64,000 nt of DNA, taken from positions 207,621 through 271,620 of the forward strand of contig PEAM01000001.1 in the NCBI GenBank assembly GCA_002753565.1, given 5' to 3'. Below, piece after piece: positions 46,793 to 55,087 of the stretch (the first letter of the stretch is position 1; each line of letters starts with the position of its first letter). The notes below the pieces were generated by a model. The model saw only the letters and a program-made list of their open reading frames with translations. It was not told the origin of the DNA and searched no databases. Source of the DNA: Magnetococcales bacterium (GTDB taxonomy: Bacteria > Pseudomonadota > Magnetococcia > Magnetococcales > JADFYX01). Position numbers and translations under genes: made by a program.

Positions 46793-49753
46793 ATGTCTGG
46801 CCATCCTTTCCGGATTTTGAACCTCATGGATCTTTTTACGCTCATTACGCCCCTGACCTACGCCGTTCTCATTGTGCTGTGGTGTTTGATTGTTGTTTAT
46901 ATTCTGCGTGAATATCGCAACCTGCGTGATTTCCACGGACCAACGCGGGTTTTGGTTGTTGTGTTAGCCATCGATGCGGTTAGAACCCTGTTTGAGAGCA
47001 TCTATTTTGGCAGTTGGTATTCGGCGCGAGTAGGCTATTTTCCCCAGTGGGTGTTTGAACTGCTGGTGCAGCCGCAGTATGTTTTTATCCCTAAAATTAT
47101 CAATGTTATTGCTGCTCTGTTAATTTTTCTTTTTCTGATCCTTCGCTGGATACCCGAACTGGCCCGAACAGAAAAAAATCAGGCCAAGCAGTTTGCAGAT
47201 CTTCAAGAGAGTGAAGCCCGGTTCCGAAACTATTTTGAGCTGGGACTGGTTGGGATGGCCGTCACCTCTCCTGAGAAGGGGTGGGTACAGTTCAACGATC
47301 GTCTCTGTGAAATTCTCGGCCAAACTCGGGAGAGCTTGGCCCAGGTCACCTGGGCAAGCATTACCCACCCGGATGATATGGAGAAGGATCTCGCCTGTTT
47401 TAATCAGGTGATGGCTGGCGAGACCAGTGGTTATTCCATGGATAAACGGTTTATCCGTCCGGATGGTGGCTTGGTGCATGCCAGTATCTCAGTCAGAGCC
47501 ATCCGAAATGCCGACCATTCCATCAACCACTTTGTGGCCATGGTACATGATATTACCGAGCGCAAACGCCAGGAGGAGCGGCGCCAGAATAATTTAAAAA
47601 GGCTCAATGAGATCAATCGACTTCAGGAGGAGTTGATCAAGCCCGGTACCATGCCCGAGAAGTTTCAGCGTATTACCCAGATGGCTGTTGAGCTGTTTGA
47701 TCAGGATTTTTGCCGGCTTTGGGTTATTCGCCCGGGAGACATCTGTAACACGGGGTGTCTCCATGGGGGCGTGGATACCCAGGGTGAAAAGGTGTGTGAA
47801 AATCGAAGGTATTGCCTCCACCTGGAGGCCAGTTCAGGCCGTTACACCCAGCTCAACGGCACCCATCAACGGGTTCCGTTAGGCCGGTTTAAAATTGGCC
47901 GTCTAGCGGTTGGGGCCTCCAACCGTCTCTTGACCAACCACGCCGCCACCGACCCCCAGATCCACAATCAGGCCTGGGCCAAAAAGCTGGGGCTGATCTC
48001 CTTTGCCGGTTATAAGGTCCGCAGCCAAGAGGGAAAAGCCATCGGTGTGCTGGCCATGTTTTCAAAACATGTCATGACCGAAGAGGAGCAGGCCTTCATG
48101 GCCTACCTTGCCGAGACGGCATCTCACCTTATCTTGGCTGGTCAGGCAGAGGGGTATCTGCGACAGTCTAAAAAGGATGCAGAAGAGGCCAGTAAGGCCA
48201 AGAGCGATTTTCTGGCAACCATGAGTCATGAGATTCGCACCCCCATGAACGCCATTTTAGGCATGACAGAACTGCTGAAAAATACCCACCTTTCCAAGGA
48301 TCAAGACGCCTATCTGGTCACGCTTACCCGCTCCAGCAAGATTCTGCTTGCCCTCATCGATGATATTCTCGATCTTTCCAAAATTGAAGCGGGCCAGTTG
48401 ACGCTGGAGGACACCCCCTTCAATCTGTCTGATCTGGTCGAGGAGGTGGTCAAGCTACTCTCCTTTACTGCCCAGGATAAAGGTATCTCCCTGGTTTACC
48501 ATAGGGATGAGCAGACCCCCCTTTGGGTTCGAGGGGATCCCACTCGCTTGCGACAGGTACTACTTAATCTTATTGGTAATGCCGTAAAGTTTACTCAAAA
48601 TGGTACTGTCGACCTCCAGGTAGCACAGGGGGGGGCGGGGCAGATACGCTTTGTCATCAAAGATACCGGTCCAGGTATTCCACCCAAGAAGCAGCAGCGG
48701 ATTTTTCTACCCTTTACCCAGGCCGACTCCACCACCACCCGCAGTCATGGCGGAACCGGGCTGGGGCTGACTATCTGCAACCGGCTTGTGAACCTGATGG
48801 GGGGACGCATCCATCTGGAGAGTCAGGTCGGCCTGGGCAGCACCTTCTCTTTTTCCATCCCTCTCCCGCCGGTTTCGCCAGAGTCGATTTCCAAGGGGGT
48901 GGAGATCTATCTGTCCGATCGGGAGCAAGATGGAGCGATCACCACCTCTCTTGGGCTTGCTATTCTTCTGGCAGAGGATGTTGAGGAGAACTGTATGGTA
49001 ATCGAAGGATTTCTTCGTGACAGTGACTGCCAGTTGACCATCGCTCACAATGGTCTCGAAGCAGTGGAGGCGTTTGAAAAAGGTAGGTTTGACCTGATCC
49101 TGATGGATATCCAGATGCCAAAGATGGACGGTTACGCGGCCACCAGAGCCATTCGACAGCGTGAAAAGGGGTTGGGACTAAGGCCCATTCCCATCATCGC
49201 TTTAACCGCCCATGCTCTGCAAGGAGAGTCTGAACAGACCCAGGAGGCCGGGTGCGACCTGCATTTAACCAAGCCGGTCAGCCGGACACGATTGCTGGAG
49301 GTTTTATCCCGTGTACAAAAAAGACCGGAGAGCCTTTCCACCACCAACCCGATGGAGCCCCTTGGAGCGGGGGGCTCTCCTTTAACAGAAGAGGGGCAAA
49401 CAGCACCCGGTTTAAGCAATCAGGTGCTGGATCAACTACGCCAGGATTTTGCAGGAGAGATCGTTGTACCACTGGAGATCTTTCTAGAAAAACTCCCCGA
49501 ACGGCTCCAAGATGTCCACGCGGCGATCCAGGCCGGCAACTTGGAAGCGTTGATGGTCAATGCTCATAAGGTTAAAGGGACAGCCGCCACATTCGGGGCC
49601 ATAAGATTGTCAGAGATCGCCCGTGATCTGGAACGGCTGGGAAGCGAAGCCAATCTGCCCGAGGCTGAAAAACGGCTACCCCAATTCATGGCAGAAGGGG
49701 AGATTGTCCGTGATGAAATCAAGAGGGTGTTGAGTCGGGAGATGTCCTCATAA
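46793..49753 (+). CDS. Membrane hybrid histidine kinase (PAS-GAF-HK-REC-Hpt)
   Basis: 986 residues. Three hydrophobic spans lie in the first 125 residues. A PAS domain (about 135-260), a GAF-like domain (about 275-450) that has several Cys (CNTGCLHGGV and ENRRYCLH), HisKA with His at 479 ([13 protein letters not shown]), HATPase (KDTGPGIP, GGTGLGLT), a receiver with Asp 772 (LMDIQMPKMDGYA) and an Hpt domain with His 925 (AHKVKGTAA) follow. Thus a full phosphorelay is held in one chain, lacking only a separate output regulator, which is not nearby. The Cys-rich part of the GAF domain could bind a metal or act in redox sensing, which is a guess. An ATG at 46826 is another possible start. Confidence 0.9.
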   Translation: MSGHPFRILNLMDLFTLITPLTYAVLIVLWCLIVVYILREYRNLRDFHGPTRVLVVVLAIDAVRTLFESIYFGSWYSARVGYFPQWVFELLVQPQYVFIPKIINVIAALLIFLFLILRWIPELARTEKNQAKQFADLQESEARFRNYFELGLVGMAVTSPEKGWVQFNDRLCEILGQTRESLAQVTWASITHPDDMEKDLACFNQVMAGETSGYSMDKRFIRPDGGLVHASISVRAIRNADHSINHFVAMVHDITERKRQEERRQNNLKRLNEINRLQEELIKPGTMPEKFQRITQMAVELFDQDFCRLWVIRPGDICNTGCLHGGVDTQGEKVCENRRYCLHLEASSGRYTQLNGTHQRVPLGRFKIGRLAVGASNRLLTNHAATDPQIHNQAWAKKLGLISFAGYKVRSQEGKAIGVLAMFSKHVMTEEEQAFMAYLAETASHLILAGQAEGYLRQSKKDAEEASKAKSDFLATMSHEIRTPMNAILGMTELLKNTHLSKDQDAYLVTLTRSSKILLALIDDILDLSKIEAGQLTLEDTPFNLSDLVEEVVKLLSFTAQDKGISLVYHRDEQTPLWVRGDPTRLRQVLLNLIGNAVKFTQNGTVDLQVAQGGAGQIRFVIKDTGPGIPPKKQQRIFLPFTQADSTTTRSHGGTGLGLTICNRLVNLMGGRIHLESQVGLGSTFSFSIPLPPVSPESISKGVEIYLSDREQDGAITTSLGLAILLAEDVEENCMVIEGFLRDSDCQLTIAHNGLEAVEAFEKGRFDLILMDIQMPKMDGYAATRAIRQREKGLGLRPIPIIALTAHALQGESEQTQEAGCDLHLTKPVSRTRLLEVLSRVQKRPESLSTTNPMEPLGAGGSPLTEEGQTAPGLSNQVLDQLRQDFAGEIVVPLEIFLEKLPERLQDVHAAIQAGNLEALMVNAHKVKGTAATFGAIRLSEIARDLERLGSEANLPEAEKRLPQFMAEGEIVRDEIKRVLSREMSS

Positions 49754-49974
49754 CAGCCCGAGAAAGGGGGGCTCACCATGAATAAAGCAGTTTGGGGTAT
49801 TCTAATCTTCCATTATGAAAGAGTGTTCTTAACTACCAGCCTCTTAAAAACCAGATCAGAAATAAGCGACACCTGCGGGAATAAATTGGCCTCTATTTCT
49901 GGGTTGCTCCTGGGTATGGTTTCTGTTAGCCTTGACGTTTAATGAAGGTTATAATTGTTTAGATAGGAGAGTTT

Positions 49975-50493
49975 ATGTTTCAGTCATTTGCGTTGATATT
50001 TGCACTTTTTTTTGGTATCTTGCTACCTTTCCAGTCCTCTCATGCGGTCCCAAAATTTACCCGTAGCCAAGCCTACGGCGATTGGGTTCTCAACTGCGCA
50101 AAGGATACCGACCCCAAGGTTGAAAAATCGGAATCTTGCTCTCTTAGTCAAAAAATTGTTACCGAAAAAGGGGTGCGAATTCTAGGCGTCAACATTGTTA
50201 ATACGCCTGCCAAGAAAAGGGACCAGGCTATCTTTTCCTTGCCCCTTGGTTTTTACATTCCAGATGGTGTCAAAGTCTCTGTCGATAAAGGTAGAACCCG
50301 TCGTTTGTTGGTTGCCTTCTGTACACAACAGGCTGGTTGTGTTGCCCAGATTGAGCTGGATAAGAAATTTTCTCGTGAGTTGGCAAGCGGCAAAAAAATG
50401 AAGGTCACCCTCCACACGGTTGATCGGAAGAAACAGATGGATTTTGCTGTCTCACTCAAAGGTATTGCGGCAGGTCTAAGGGCCATTAAGTAA
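49975..50493 (+). CDS. Exported IalB-family protein
   Basis: 172 residues with AGGAG before the ATG and a signal peptide (LIFALFFGILLPFQSSHA). The mature part matches the IalB (invasion-associated locus B) family: YGDWVLNCAKD, SCSLSQKI, the ALPLGFY-like SLPLGFYIPDGV, and CTQQAGCVAQIEL, with paired Cys that likely form disulfides. In Bartonella the namesake is tied to red-cell entry, but most members are in free-living alphaproteobacteria with unknown task. A second IalB protein, a lipoprotein, follows after 13 bp. Confidence 0.85.
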   Translation: MFQSFALIFALFFGILLPFQSSHAVPKFTRSQAYGDWVLNCAKDTDPKVEKSESCSLSQKIVTEKGVRILGVNIVNTPAKKRDQAIFSLPLGFYIPDGVKVSVDKGRTRRLLVAFCTQQAGCVAQIELDKKFSRELASGKKMKVTLHTVDRKKQMDFAVSLKGIAAGLRAIK

Positions 50494-50506
50494 ACGGGTT
50501 GGTTTT

Positions 50507-51205
50507 ATGGTGACTAAAAAGATCTCTACTCTTCTGTTCCTTGCTGTTTTTGCTCTTTCTGGATGTCAGACGCTATCTGAAGAGTTCCCCTGGCTGGGAA
50601 CAGAAGAAGAGACGGTTGAAAAACCTGTTTTAAATGAAAAATCCTCGCCCCGGTCAGAGAGTGGCCTTGCTCTAAAAAAAGTGGATAATCAAGAGGTTGA
50701 AGAGGAACCTCTCCAAGGAGAAGGCGACAAGCCTGCTGCAGTCAATAAGATTTCGACTGAAGGGGGAGGGCCAACCCAAATAAAATTTGACGATTGGGTT
50801 GTTCGCTGTAATGAAAAAGGAGAAAACTGTATTACTGTTCAGCAGACTCGCCATGAGGGGGGGCAGTTGATGCTACAGTTGACGGTCATTCCAGCCAAAG
50901 TGAGCGGCGGAAGTGAGCCTGTCGTGACAGCACTGCTTCCCTTGGGCTTCTATCTTCCTGATCAGGCTCGCCTGTTTACTGGAACATCAACCAGTTTTCA
51001 CCTCTTGACCGTTCAACAGTGTATTGCTCAGGGCTGTATTGCCTTGGCAAACGAACCTCTTACATTAATCGAAGTATTAGAGAGTGCTACTGAGGAGGGT
51101 GCTACTGTTGTCATTCGGAAGAGAGATAGTCATGAGTTGCTTAATATCAGCTTTTCTCCCCAAGGTTTCAAACAGGCCTACGCCCACCTGAAAACACTCA
51201 ATTAA
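50507..51205 (+). CDS. IalB-domain lipoprotein
   Basis: 232 residues. The lipobox is ALSGC (Cys about 20) after a short signal peptide. A linker rich in Glu, Lys and Pro (about 25-90) leads to an IalB domain: FDDWVVRCNEKGENC, LLPLGFYLPDQARL, and CIAQGCIALA with the same Cys pairs as in the preceding gene. The two are probably a tandem pair, one soluble and one membrane-anchored. They seem to share an operon and perhaps a function at the envelope. Confidence 0.85.
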   Translation: MVTKKISTLLFLAVFALSGCQTLSEEFPWLGTEEETVEKPVLNEKSSPRSESGLALKKVDNQEVEEEPLQGEGDKPAAVNKISTEGGGPTQIKFDDWVVRCNEKGENCITVQQTRHEGGQLMLQLTVIPAKVSGGSEPVVTALLPLGFYLPDQARLFTGTSTSFHLLTVQQCIAQGCIALANEPLTLIEVLESATEEGATVVIRKRDSHELLNISFSPQGFKQAYAHLKTLN

Positions 51206-51432
51206 GCTAAAAAAAGCCCTTTTATTTATTGTTGGTGGAACAGATGGCAGGGCCTATGATTGGTTGCCTCAACTCACTTTTAAAGGCCGTTGGGGGTGAA
51301 GTCTTGCAGCTATCCATCTGATAAGTTTATAGTGATTCCACTGTTTTTAGGGTTAATGATCAAGCTCTTTCGTTGGCTCATCCCCCATGGAGCAAACAGA
51401 TATCTCAAAGATAAACCGGGCTGGAGTTGAAT

Positions 51433-52896
51433 ATGTCCCCTGCAGATGAAACCAAAAAGCGTACCACTCGCCAGTCTACCCTGTCGGAGGCTTGGTATCC
51501 AGCCAACCCGGATCAACTAGCCCAAAAGGTTGATGGGATGTTGGCGGCTATCAAGCCAGATCGTATCCGATCACCGGTTCGAGTGGTGATGACGCCTCAT
51601 GCCAGTTATGACTACAGCGGATCGATCATGGCAGAGGCCTTTCGGCATATTCAGGATTATGTCTTCCGGCGGGTGATTGTTATCGGCCCCTCCCTTAGTC
51701 AAAAGTTTCATGGCCTCTCCTTGCCGGAGGTGGATCAGTTTGCAACCCCTCTGGGCCAGATCGACCTGGATCAGACGGTGCTGGACGACTTAAGACAGCA
51801 TCCCCTGTTTCAAAATGGTAGCACTCCCCACGAGCGAGAACATAGTATCGAAATTCTCCTGCCCTTTTTGCAGAGAACCTTGGGAGAGGGGTGGAAGTTG
51901 GTGCCTATCCTAACCAGTGGTATGGGCAAAAAGGATTTTATGGCGGCTGCAGAGGCGATTCGTCCCTGGTTGGGGGCGGAGGATCTGTTGGTTATTTCGG
52001 GAGACCTTACCCACTACGGCCCCTCTCACGGTTATGTTCCCTTTCCTCCAGACGATCAGGTTGCCACACAGCTACAGAAGCTGGATCAGGGCGTTGTTGA
52101 TGCCATTCTCACCTGGGACCCCGAAGGGTTGGCTCGCTACGCCATTCAAACCAAGATTACCGCCAGTTTTTTGGCTCCGGCCCTGTTAATGCTTCATCTG
52201 CTCCATGGGCAGAGTGTTCCTCTCCATTTTCGTTACGGCACCAGTGTAACCGTCAACAAGAACAGAGAGAATTCGATCAGCTATTTTTCCGGCCTCTTCA
52301 TGGCGCCGGTCCCCTTGTCAGAAGGGCAGGGCAGTCGTCAACTTAGCGGTCGGGATTTGCCGACACTTCGCACCATGGCAGAAAAATGTCTGAAAATTGC
52401 TGTCACCCAAAAGCCCGATAAGATAACGGTTAATAAAATGATCGATGTCAATCTGCTTCCCCTCTCTTTGCGGCAGAAGCGGGGTGTTTTTGTGATCATC
52501 TCCAAGCAGAAAAAACCCCGCTGTTCGTTTAGCACCGTACGGCCAGTCAAGTCGCTCTACGAAACCGTTCTGGAAAATACCATCAAAGCCGTTCGCCCCG
52601 CCCCCAATTTCACCCCTGTTTCCCAGGAGGAGCTTTCCTCTCTCACGTTAGTAATCACCACGTTAAGCCCCCTTGAGGCCATTGAATCTCCGGCAGATAT
52701 TGAGTTAGGCCGACATGGTATTGCCATCGAAAAAGGCCCAATGCAAGCAGCCTTTCTGCCCCACATTGCCACAGATCAGGGCTGGAGCGCCGAGGCCTTT
52801 TTGAGTAATCTAGCCACCATGGCCGGACTGCCCCCAGAGGGGTGGCAACAGCCGGATTGTCGTGTCAGCGTGTTCACCGTGCAGAGCAGTTCTTAG
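51433..52896 (+). CDS. AmmeMemoRadiSam proteins B and A fused (Memo-AMMECR1)
   Basis: 487 residues from the ATG at 51433, with GGAG six bases upstream. The N-terminal part (about 15-285) is the Memo-like protein B: MTPHASYDYSGSIMAEAF, THE-like HEREHSIEILLPFLQ and SGDLTHYGPSHG hold the conserved His and Asp. The C-terminal part (about 310-485) is AMMECR1-like: PRCSFSTVRPV in place of the usual LRGCIG, then VITTLSPLEAI and GWSAEAFLSNLATMAGLPPEGW. In many bacteria and archaea A, B and a radical SAM protein are coded together as one unknown system. Here A and B are one chain and the radical SAM gene is not in the window. Task unknown. Confidence 0.85.
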   Translation: MSPADETKKRTTRQSTLSEAWYPANPDQLAQKVDGMLAAIKPDRIRSPVRVVMTPHASYDYSGSIMAEAFRHIQDYVFRRVIVIGPSLSQKFHGLSLPEVDQFATPLGQIDLDQTVLDDLRQHPLFQNGSTPHEREHSIEILLPFLQRTLGEGWKLVPILTSGMGKKDFMAAAEAIRPWLGAEDLLVISGDLTHYGPSHGYVPFPPDDQVATQLQKLDQGVVDAILTWDPEGLARYAIQTKITASFLAPALLMLHLLHGQSVPLHFRYGTSVTVNKNRENSISYFSGLFMAPVPLSEGQGSRQLSGRDLPTLRTMAEKCLKIAVTQKPDKITVNKMIDVNLLPLSLRQKRGVFVIISKQKKPRCSFSTVRPVKSLYETVLENTIKAVRPAPNFTPVSQEELSSLTLVITTLSPLEAIESPADIELGRHGIAIEKGPMQAAFLPHIATDQGWSAEAFLSNLATMAGLPPEGWQQPDCRVSVFTVQSSS

Positions 52897-53037
52897 GAGA
52901 GGTGAAGTTTTTTTTTGGCCACACATAGTCATTCAAAGGCACTCGATGAAATTAAAAAAGGGTGTGACACAAAGTTTTTTTCATAAGCCATTTCAATTAA
53001 ATAGAGCACAATTACTTTTTTGGTTGACATTCCTCTC

Positions 53038-54957
53038 ATGATTACTGATGAAGAAGTTTATAGTTTTTATCAAAGTTGTCATGCTCAGTTAATTTCTTGG
53101 GAGGGAGATAATCTTGAGGGTGAGGAGGGGGGGGAGCCAGCTTTTATACCTCAAATTTTCAGAGGAATTACTGGTCGGCTTTGGGAGGGCAATGCCCCGA
53201 ATGGTTGTGCTAGACATTTACTGATATTTGACCATTTTAAAATTATTCCTGAGTATTGTTTTAGCTGCTATAAAGTCACCATTACACTTCATAATGTGGT
53301 GGAACTTTTTAAGCTAGTCATTCTTTTTGACAAACTTAAATTACCCAAAGACAATACTAGAAAATGTATGGTGGAGTTGAGGCCAAACGTGTCTGGTCAC
53401 TACAAGGGGCTTATTTACTGCCAGGATCTTTTATCAGGGCAGGAAATGTTGAAAATAATACGTGAGATTTTAAAAAAAAATTTGCCTTTCGATGTTTCGG
53501 TAGTTCTCAAAAGAGGCTGTTCAGAATATCCACCTGCCTATCCTGAGTATGCCAAGATTACCGAGAATGGCGAAGGGATGATGCAATTTAATGAAGAATG
53601 GCGTATGCATGAGGAGTACGCCGATAAAAATTTAATGGGTCACTTGGAATTTGACAATCATGACAGATATAACTCGAAAATCACGACATATGATGCCAAA
53701 ATAATGCGTGCTTGGCTGGCTTATGCAGCTGTTAAAGGAGATTTGAGCTATTTGGAGATATTTCAGTCAGAAGACACTCTCAGTAGGGGGGTTTTTTTGT
53801 ATAAATTCAAGTCAGTTGATGAGGCCGTAACCAACTACCAAAAAGCACTTGCGTCCATCCCAGATAATCCAGAGGCTTATTGTAGCCTAGGCATTGTTTT
53901 TAGAGAGCAGGGGAGGCTTGATGAGGCTAAGTCAAGCTACCGAGAGGCTCTGGCACTAAACCCCAATTATCCTAAAGCCCACTGTGGTCTTGGTGAAATC
54001 CTAAAAAAACAGGGAAGGCTTGATGAAGCCCGACGGAGTTTTCAAAAAGCGTTATCCCTGAACCCTGACTATCTGGAGGCACTCTGTGGTTTGGGGTACC
54101 TTTCAAAGTGTTCTGATTTCACCGAAATTGAGAAATTAAAGAGGTTGCTGAATCAGTTCAGTAGAGTGAAAGATAAAATAGATATCTACTTTTTGCTGGG
54201 CAAGAACCTGGTTGATCTAGGAAAGGAGACTGAGGCTGAATCCTATTTTCTTGAAGGAAACCGTTTGCAGAGGGAGATAATCAAATTTGATCTGAGTGAA
54301 GAAGCGAAAATTTTTAGGCAGTTTAGTAGAACGTTTGACCGAATTTTTTTTGCTTCACGAGATAGTTATGGTAATACGGATTTCTCTCCTGTTTTTATAA
54401 TTGGTCTGCCTTGTTCTGGAGTTGGTCAAGTACAGTTATTATTGGCAGAATATCAAAACGTATATGGAGCTGGAGAGATAGCAATACTAAAAGAGATTGT
54501 TTTGCAGAGAATGTCTTCAGGCAGAAAAAGTATGATTCCTTATACTGTTTCCAGAATGAACTCGGACACTGTTAGAGAGTTAGGGCGTGAATATCTTGAG
54601 AGACTACAAGAAGTCATGAATAGATGTTATGCATTAGAGAAAACACCTGAGTATTTTCTCTATATTGGAATTGTTATTTTGCTATTTCCCAATGCTAAGA
54701 TTATCCATTCTGTACGATCCAAAGAGGAGCTTTCTTCAGCAATATTTCGCAGAAATCTTTCAAAGGAATACTGTTATGCATCTAATATTGATGAGATTAT
54801 TCAGTATTATAATTTGTATTGCGCAATCATGGATCATTGGAAAAAGGTGTTTCCTTCGATCATTTATGATGTTTCTTATGAGAGATTAATTGCTGGCAAA
54901 GAGGCGGTGAGAGATCTGGTTGAATTTTGTGACTTGGTCATAGCTACTAAAGAATAG
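53038..54957 (+). CDS. TPR protein with worn sulfotransferase-like domain
   Basis: About 639 residues; start unsure (ATG 53038 or TTG 53020, neither with a ribosome site). Residues about 1-250 form a domain I do not recognise (rich in Cys, Phe and Tyr; CMVELRPNVSGHYKGLIYCQ). Three TPRs follow (about 260-365; NYQKALASIPDNPEAYCSLG and two more). The rest (about 420-639) matches the layout of TPR-linked sulfotransferases, including LFPNAKIIHSVRS and IIYDVSYERLIAG. The PAPS-binding loop, normally PRSGTT, reads PCSGVG, so activity is doubtful. The gene is AT-rich compared with the region before 52.9 kb. Confidence 0.7.
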   Translation: MITDEEVYSFYQSCHAQLISWEGDNLEGEEGGEPAFIPQIFRGITGRLWEGNAPNGCARHLLIFDHFKIIPEYCFSCYKVTITLHNVVELFKLVILFDKLKLPKDNTRKCMVELRPNVSGHYKGLIYCQDLLSGQEMLKIIREILKKNLPFDVSVVLKRGCSEYPPAYPEYAKITENGEGMMQFNEEWRMHEEYADKNLMGHLEFDNHDRYNSKITTYDAKIMRAWLAYAAVKGDLSYLEIFQSEDTLSRGVFLYKFKSVDEAVTNYQKALASIPDNPEAYCSLGIVFREQGRLDEAKSSYREALALNPNYPKAHCGLGEILKKQGRLDEARRSFQKALSLNPDYLEALCGLGYLSKCSDFTEIEKLKRLLNQFSRVKDKIDIYFLLGKNLVDLGKETEAESYFLEGNRLQREIIKFDLSEEAKIFRQFSRTFDRIFFASRDSYGNTDFSPVFIIGLPCSGVGQVQLLLAEYQNVYGAGEIAILKEIVLQRMSSGRKSMIPYTVSRMNSDTVRELGREYLERLQEVMNRCYALEKTPEYFLYIGIVILLFPNAKIIHSVRSKEELSSAIFRRNLSKEYCYASNIDEIIQYYNLYCAIMDHWKKVFPSIIYDVSYERLIAGKEAVRDLVEFCDLVIATKE

Positions 54958-55087
54958 GAACTGGAATGCATCAGGCGTTGGAATGTCAAAAGACTTTTTT
55001 TAGGGAAATAAATCCCGACTACATGTCCATACTATTTCTGGCGGTAGATTTATTAAATACAAGTTTATAACATTAGAGAGATATGTC

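Noticed and set aside
49932..49955. TTGACG and TATAAT before the first IalB gene as a promoter
   Set aside because: The hexamers are only 12 bases apart, too short for sigma-70; the TATAAT may still be a -10 with a poor -35.
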